Position numbers and translations under genes: made by a program. From Bacteroidota bacterium (GTDB lineage Bacteria; Bacteroidota; Bacteroidia; Chitinophagales; Chitinophagaceae), in NCBI GenBank assembly GCA_023386395.1, contig JAEWJV010000616.1, positions 1 to 10,503 of the forward strand: DNA of 10,503 bases, given 5' to 3'. Under the pieces are notes generated by a model. The model was not told where the DNA came from and did no database searches. It saw only the letters and a list, made by a program, of their open reading frames with translations. Positions 6,966 to 10,503 of this stretch are shown one piece after another. How positions within the stretch are numbered: position 1 is the stretch's first letter; each line of letters begins with the position of its first letter.

Positions 6966-8072
6966 TTACTTAATAAATTTATTGATTACAGCCTCGTAAT
7001 TAGTCTTTTGTTCTTTATCATAGCCTATAAATTTCATTATTTCTTTACCAGTATTATCTGTAAATACGACCAGCGGTATTGCCGAAAAATTAAATTGCTG
7101 TTTAACTAAATCAATCTTGTCTTTATCTATAATATATTGTGCCCAGGGCATTTTTTCCTGGCTTAATGCTTTTGTCCAGTTATCTTTATCGTCATCTATT
7201 GAAATGCTAACTAAGTTTAACCCCCTTCCTTTATATTCTTTTTGAATTTCTTTCAGTGTAGGAATTTCCATCCTGCACGGACCACACCAGCTTGCCCAAA
7301 AAGCAAGCATTGTTAGTTTAAAATTTGTGTCAATTATATACTGCCTTTGATTTTTTGAATCTAGTAAATACAAATTAGGATATGGTTCATCTGGGTCATG
7401 CCTGTTGGTAAGATATGTTCTAAACCTGTCGGCAATTTTTGACTTTTGCAAGTCATTGTCAAACAAGGATAAAATTTTTTTTATTTCTTCTTTTGAATAT
7501 TGTTCTTTAGCATCATAAATACTTTGAAGTAAAAAATAAGAGAAGGGGTACTTTTTTATTTCCTTTTTGAAAAAGGAAATTCTTTGAAATCGTTTTGCTG
7601 AATCAATATTACCAAGCCATCCAAAATCTGTAGATTGATTCTTATACATTACATCAGTTTCTTTTCCTGCAAATACCCTTAAATGTGATCTACTTTGATT
7701 ATCTCCTTCAATTTTGGTGTATCCGTTTTCTAAATAGAAAGCATCGCCTGCGTATTTTATACTGTCTGCACCAAGCATATAGTTACGAAAGAAAAGTCCT
7801 CCCATTTTAGTTGGTTTTGAACTGTCGGGAAAGTGAATAGCTGCCATATAAGGTATAAACGATGAATCTGTATTTATCTTAAAAACAAAATGTCCATTTG
7901 TGCATATCGTTGAATCAAGTGGAATTTGCCAGTAATGCGCTTCGGTTAGGTATATCTTACCGTCAGGCATATTTTTCACTTGCCCTTCAATGATAATTTC
8001 ATTAGGAATTCTTTTCTCTTTACAGGAAGCAATAAAGAAAAGCATCAAAATGAATAGGTTGATTATTTTCAT
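6966..8072 (-). CDS. TlpA/ResA-like thioredoxin-fold lipoprotein (DUF4369-type N-terminal domain)
   Basis: A 368-residue protein likely anchored in an envelope membrane and facing the periplasm. Residues 1-17 form a lipoprotein signal (MKIINLFILMLFFIASC) with C17 as the lipidated cysteine. Residues about 25-125 (IIIEGQVKNMPDGKIYL...) match the beta-rich DUF4369 domain that precedes thioredoxin domains in Bacteroidota. A helical linker follows. The C-terminal thioredoxin domain (about 235-368) has FWASWCGPCRMEIP with redox cysteines C263 and C266, and the cis-proline segment SAIP (P333). The expected role is thiol-disulfide reduction, as in cytochrome maturation or envelope protein repair; the substrate is unknown. 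It has its own upstream region (8073 onward) and lies 127 bases before the next minus-strand gene. All key residues are present. Confidence 0.9.
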   Translation of the reverse strand: MKIINLFILMLFFIASCKEKRIPNEIIIEGQVKNMPDGKIYLTEAHYWQIPLDSTICTNGHFVFKINTDSSFIPYMAAIHFPDSSKPTKMGGLFFRNYMLGADSIKYAGDAFYLENGYTKIEGDNQSRSHLRVFAGKETDVMYKNQSTDFGWLGNIDSAKRFQRISFFKKEIKKYPFSYFLLQSIYDAKEQYSKEEIKKILSLFDNDLQKSKIADRFRTYLTNRHDPDEPYPNLYLLDSKNQRQYIIDTNFKLTMLAFWASWCGPCRMEIPTLKEIQKEYKGRGLNLVSISIDDDKDNWTKALSQEKMPWAQYIIDKDKIDLVKQQFNFSAIPLVVFTDNTGKEIMKFIGYDKEQKTNYEAVINKFIK

Positions 8073-8279
8073 ACGATGAGTTGAAGAGGGTTGTTTAGAA
8101 TAAAAAAGTATCTATAATGATGGGGCGAACTTCTTCGTCTCGCCAGCACTACAGCTAAAATAGTAAATAAACACTTTAGTTTCATCGTTCAAGTGGCGTT
8201 CCGTTATTTGGGAAAATTCAATTGAAAAGCAAAATTATAAATCGAAGGATGTTAAAAATTTCAATTGCATTCACTATTC

Positions 8280-8336
8280 AAATCGTATCAAACTTTATCA
8301 AAACAACACAAGGCTTTACTTCATTTAATACGATTT
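8280..8336. repeat. 9-bp inverted repeat, arms 40 bases apart
   Basis: AAATCGTAT (8280-8288) and ATACGATTT (8328-8336) are perfect inverted copies about 100 bases upstream of the module promoter. The spacing, close to four helical turns, suits binding of a dimeric or looping protein better than an RNA hairpin. The partner is unknown. Confidence 0.5.
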
Positions 8337-8413
8337 AAAACACTTTGATTATTCCAAAAATTATAATTGTTAATGAAGTATGTTTTGAACACCTATCAAA
8401 TCTGAACAGGTGA

Positions 8414-8442
8414 TTTATCCCTAATTATCTTTTCTATTTTTG
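8414..8442 (+). promoter_or_regulatory. Bacteroidota-type promoter for the excisionase-primase operon
   Basis: TATTTTTG at 8435-8442 matches TAnnTTTG exactly. TTTA at 8414-8417 is a one-mismatch -33 element with a 17-base spacer, slightly short. Transcription would start near 8449, giving a leader of about 40 bases before ATG at 8488. A purine-rich GAAGAAAG lies just before the start codon. Confidence 0.5.
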
Positions 8443-8487
8443 ATGTGAGAGTATTTCTTATTGTGAACAAGATAAAAGTGAAGAAAG

Positions 8488-8808
8488 ATGCAAGAAACAC
8501 CCATGTTGTTTCCCATGGCTCCGGAGGAGTTTTGGAAACAAATCAAATCAACAATTGAAGAAGTGGTTAGTGAGAAAATCAATCAGCCATTCCAGCCTCC
8601 AACAGATCACCTTCCTGAAAAAGCCTTATTAAAAGCCAGTGATGTTTGCGCTGTATTCCAGGTATCTAAACCAACGCTGTACGACTGGCTGCGACAGGAC
8701 AAACTCAAAAGTTTTAAGATCAAATCCAGGCGCTATTTCTTGAGAACAGATATAGAAGCCATGATCAGAAAGCAGCTTGAAGCAACTGTAAGCAACACTA
8801 CTATTTAA
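8488..8808 (+). CDS. Excisionase-family helix-turn-helix DNA-binding protein
   Basis: A 106-residue protein. The first 45 residues form a helical, Glu/Lys-rich arm (PEEFWKQIKSTIEEVVSEK), then a MerR/excisionase-type winged HTH at about 47-93. Helices cover LLKASDVCAVFQVSKPTLYDWL, with the recognition helix around KPTLYDWLR (61-69), followed by the wing KSFKIKSRRYFLRTDIEAMI. This is the common layout of small HTH proteins at the front of Bacteroidota integrative and mobilizable elements, where they regulate excision or the replication and mobilization genes. It sits 22 bases upstream of the primase gene and is surely co-transcribed. It could be a transcription regulator rather than a true recombination directionality factor, as no integrase is in view. 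Confidence 0.85.
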   Translation: MQETPMLFPMAPEEFWKQIKSTIEEVVSEKINQPFQPPTDHLPEKALLKASDVCAVFQVSKPTLYDWLRQDKLKSFKIKSRRYFLRTDIEAMIRKQLEATVSNTTI

Positions 8809-8830
8809 TCAACTTTAAAATTTAGAGGTT

Positions 8831-9970
8831 ATGAATTGTGCAGAGGCCAACCAGGTTGACCTGGTGGATTATTTATATGCATCAGGATATACGCCTGCAA
8901 AAATAAAAGGCAATGATTATTGGTATATATCACCATTAAGAGATGAGCGGACAGCATCTTTTAAGATAGACAGAAGTAAAAATGTATGGTTTGACCACGG
9001 CACCGGCAATGGTGGAACCGTAATAGATTTTATGATACAATATTTCAACTGCGATGTGCAGCAGGCATTGCAAAAATTAGAGATGCATGTTGCAGATAAT
9101 AAGCTCAGGCTGTTGACGAATAATGCCAAAAAAAACGAAAATCAACTTTCTTTTCAACAGCAAAAAGATACGCTGTTTCACCTGCATGAAAATAGTTTAA
9201 TAAATGAAGGGTATGCAGCAGAAACGGCTATCAAAATAATAGCCGCAAAGCAGCCCATCACAGACCCTTTGCTTTGCCGCTATTTAAAAGAAAGATGCAT
9301 CAATAAAAATGTTGCTGACAGGTATTGCCATGAAGTAAGTTTTAAACTGAATAATAAAGACAAAGAATTTATAGCGATAGGCTTTAAAAATAATGCCGGT
9401 GGATATGAGTTGAGGAATGAATTTTTCAAACTCAGCAGTACTCCAAAATATGTTACTTACATCAACAATGGTGATGCGAAAAATGAACCTGCTTCAAAAG
9501 AACAAACAGCAAAAATTTTGCCGGTAGATTCAGGGATTATTCCATTAAAAATTAATGATCAAAATCTTATTTCAACAGCAAAAGATCAGGAGCTAATTCC
9601 TGGACGAGATCAAACTGCAAAACAGGCAAAATCCATTGCTGTTTTTGAAGGTTTTTTTGACTTCTTAAGCTGGCAAACGGTTCATCAAAATCGACAGTAC
9701 ACACTGACAGATTTTCTTATCCTCAACTCGCTTTCTTTTTTTGAAAGAAGCCTTTTACTCATGGAAAAACATGAGCATATCAAATTGTATTTAGATCATG
9801 ATGCAGCAGGAAGAAAATGTGTTGAGCAGGCTTTGAACAGATCAGTTAAGTATGAAGATAAAAGCAGGTTATACAACGGCTATAAGGATTTAAACGATTG
9901 GTTAAGGCATTTTGGAAAACTGGAGAAGAAGCAAACATTAAGGCGGTCTAAAGGGCTGGGGTTGGGATAA
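8831..9970 (+). CDS. Toprim-domain DNA primase of a mobilizable element
   Basis: A 379-residue protein with the two-part layout of element-borne primases. Residues about 5-90 resemble the DnaG N-terminal zinc-binding fold region (YWYISPLRDERTASFKID, then NVWFDHGTGNGGTVIDF) but lack a CHC2 cysteine/histidine set, as is usual in this Bacteroidota group. The Toprim domain is at about 268-360: VFEGFFDFLS with catalytic E273, LYLDHDAAGRK with D322 and D324, and YKDLNDWL (351-358). It should synthesise primers for replication of the element, including after single-strand transfer. ATG at 8831 has AGAGG seven bases upstream. A polar, Gln/Lys-rich stretch at about 211-268 looks like a variable linker. 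It follows the HTH gene and precedes the mob region. All catalytic acids are present. Confidence 0.9.
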   Translation: MNCAEANQVDLVDYLYASGYTPAKIKGNDYWYISPLRDERTASFKIDRSKNVWFDHGTGNGGTVIDFMIQYFNCDVQQALQKLEMHVADNKLRLLTNNAKKNENQLSFQQQKDTLFHLHENSLINEGYAAETAIKIIAAKQPITDPLLCRYLKERCINKNVADRYCHEVSFKLNNKDKEFIAIGFKNNAGGYELRNEFFKLSSTPKYVTYINNGDAKNEPASKEQTAKILPVDSGIIPLKINDQNLISTAKDQELIPGRDQTAKQAKSIAVFEGFFDFLSWQTVHQNRQYTLTDFLILNSLSFFERSLLLMEKHEHIKLYLDHDAAGRKCVEQALNRSVKYEDKSRLYNGYKDLNDWLRHFGKLEKKQTLRRSKGLGLG

Positions 9971-10091
9971 ACAGACATCAATAGTCCGCAGCTATTTAAT
10001 GGCGAAGCGCTAAGGAGTTGATTTAATAAAACTACAGAAATGATATAATGAGGTATGCTTATGAATATGTTTTGCTGACTGTAAGTTTTGT

Positions 10092-10150
10092 AAGGCGAGC
10101 GGTGTTGTTGTCCTGCAAAAACCCTTTTGGCCAACCACGCTCGCCTTTTT
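10092..10150 (+). terminator. Strong hairpin with T-tract upstream of MobC
   Basis: AAGGCGAGCG (10092-10101) pairs perfectly with CGCTCGCCTT (10138-10147), giving ten base pairs, and the T's run on to 10150. Four further pairs (GTTG/CAAC) follow after a two-base internal mismatch. The GC-rich stem with TTTTT is a classic intrinsic terminator for the primase operon, although the long loop (over 20 bases) is unusual and fits an oriT or attenuator structure too. Confidence 0.65.
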
Positions 10151-10170
10151 CTCCCGTTGGTCGCAAAAGG
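10123..10170 (+). repeat. Imperfect 12-bp inverted repeat overlapping the terminator hairpin
   Basis: CCTTTTG-G-CCAAC (10123-10135) pairs with GTTGG-TCG-CAAAAGG (10156-10170): 5 plus 7 base pairs with a one-versus-three-base internal loop. It uses bases that also belong to the loop and inner stem of the 10092-10147 hairpin, so the two structures compete. Confidence 0.5.
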
Positions 10171-10218
10171 AATTATGGTAGATATGCTTAAGTAAATGTT
10201 GATGAAAAAATGAGGTGT

Positions 10219-10503
10219 ATGGAAAATGTGCCGGTGAAAAAATCAAAAGGTGGAAGGCCTTTGCAACCATTCAAAAAGGATATTAGAATTTCTGTACGGT
10301 TAAACCGGCAGGAGTATTTTATCCTGAAAGAAAAAGCAATATCAGCCGGAATAAAACCTTCCGCTTACATAAGGCAAGTTGTTATAAAAGCAAAGATTAC
10401 GAGCAAAATTTCGGTTGAAGAAATGCAGCTCTTCCGGCAGCTTGCCGGCATGGCCGTCAATATCAACCAGGTGGCAAGGGTTTGCCACAGGGAAGGGCTT
10501 TTT
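10219..10503 (+). CDS. MobC-like plasmid mobilization relaxosome protein (partial, runs off right edge)
   Basis: The first 95 codons of a small basic protein. A Lys/Arg-rich start (MENVPVKKSKGGRP) leads into a ribbon-helix-helix-like segment DIRISVRLNRQEYFILKEKA (21-40), AGIKPSAYIRQVV (43-55) and the MobC signature LFRQLAGMAVNINQVAR (71-87). MobC helps the relaxase bind and melt oriT for transfer. The open frame begins after TAA at 10189-10191. ATG at 10210 would add three residues, but AGGTG just before ATG at 10219 favours neither strongly. It shares direction with the primase but is separated from it by a terminator-like hairpin. The C terminus and the expected relaxase gene lie beyond the window. 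Confidence 0.9.
   Translation, partial: MENVPVKKSKGGRPLQPFKKDIRISVRLNRQEYFILKEKAISAGIKPSAYIRQVVIKAKITSKISVEEMQLFRQLAGMAVNINQVARVCHREGLF

Larger units (their letters stand above)
8073..8487. other. Divergent intergenic region with repeats, before the mobilization module
   Basis: This 415-base AT-rich region lies between the minus-strand lipoprotein gene and the plus-strand excisionase-like gene. It holds a short GC-containing inverted repeat at 8124-8144 (GGCGA/TCGCC), a 9-bp inverted repeat at 8280-8336, repeated ATCAAA words (about 8287, 8296 and 8395), an imperfect 5-bp repeat CACCT/AGGTG (8390-8412) and a promoter at 8414-8442. No ORF with protein-like composition was found. It is a plausible place for operator, replication or recombination sites of the element to the right. 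Confidence 0.55.
9971..10218 (+). other. Structured segment between primase and MobC; possible oriT or leader
   Basis: This gap of 248 bases before the chosen MobC start holds two overlapping inverted repeats (10092-10147 and 10123-10170), each described below, and the repeated word TATGCTTA (10053-10060 and 10184-10191). A 47-codon open frame (10048-10188, stop 10189-10191) runs through the hairpins; it may be chance or a leader. In mobilizable elements the transfer origin commonly lies beside the mobC and relaxase genes, so an oriT here is a reasonable inference, but no nic consensus was identified. Confidence 0.45.

Noticed and set aside
8124..8180. Possible regulatory hairpins near the lipoprotein gene (GGCGA/TCGCC and CTAAA/TTTAG)
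   Set aside because: The stems are only 5 bp with loops over 10 bases, which is expected by chance in AT-rich DNA.
9880..10270. Two minus-strand open frames (84 and 86 codons) opposite the primase end and mobC
   Set aside because: They run antisense to well-supported genes and through the hairpin region; their His/Phe/Ser-rich composition is typical of shadow frames.
1..10503. CRISPR array, tRNA, rRNA or insertion sequence
   Set aside because: No regularly spaced repeats, cloverleaf-like sequence, rRNA-like sequence or transposase motif was found on either strand.

Overview
The window looks like chromosome or mobile-element DNA from a member of the Bacteroidota, probably close to the Chitinophagaceae. 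The evidence is AT-rich DNA, promoters of the Bacteroidota type (TAnnTTTG at -7), weak or absent Shine-Dalgarno sequences, an N-terminal DUF4369-like thioredoxin lipoprotein, DUF2007 and DUF4240 proteins, and a Bacteroidota-style excisionase/primase/MobC module. No species can be named from sequence alone.

Layout. (1) 77-808, plus strand: a six-segment DUF998-like membrane protein, followed by about 380 bases without a convincing gene but with several inverted repeats. (2) 1193-4471, minus strand: one very large protein with an N-terminal GHKL/sacsin-type ATPase and a C-terminal DUF3883-like, PD-(D/E)xK-like nuclease domain. This is the best candidate for an anti-phage or anti-plasmid gene. 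(3) 4534-6838, minus strand: a run of small Bacteroidota housekeeping or hypothetical genes, comprising a 205-aa two-TM protein, a DUF2007 membrane protein broken by one in-frame TAA, two tiny degraded reading frames, and an intact DUF4240 gene. (4) 6966-8072, minus strand: a TlpA/thioredoxin-fold lipoprotein with a WCGPC active site. (5) 8073-8487: a divergent intergenic region with a 9-bp inverted repeat and a good Bacteroidota promoter pointing right. (6) 8488-10503, plus strand: the front of a mobilizable-element module, with an excisionase-family HTH protein, a Toprim primase, a structured non-coding segment with two mutually exclusive hairpins, and a MobC relaxosome protein that runs off the right edge.

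How the parts fit. The right end is the replication and mobilization core of an integrative or mobilizable element; a relaxase (MobA) gene is expected just past the right edge. The large ATPase-nuclease gene and the decaying small genes to its left look like cargo or accessory DNA, although no element boundary, integrase or tRNA attachment site is visible. The 4.5-6.2 kb stretch is unusual in having three separate reading frames each broken by one or two single-base changes, which points to recent gene decay or base-level assembly error.
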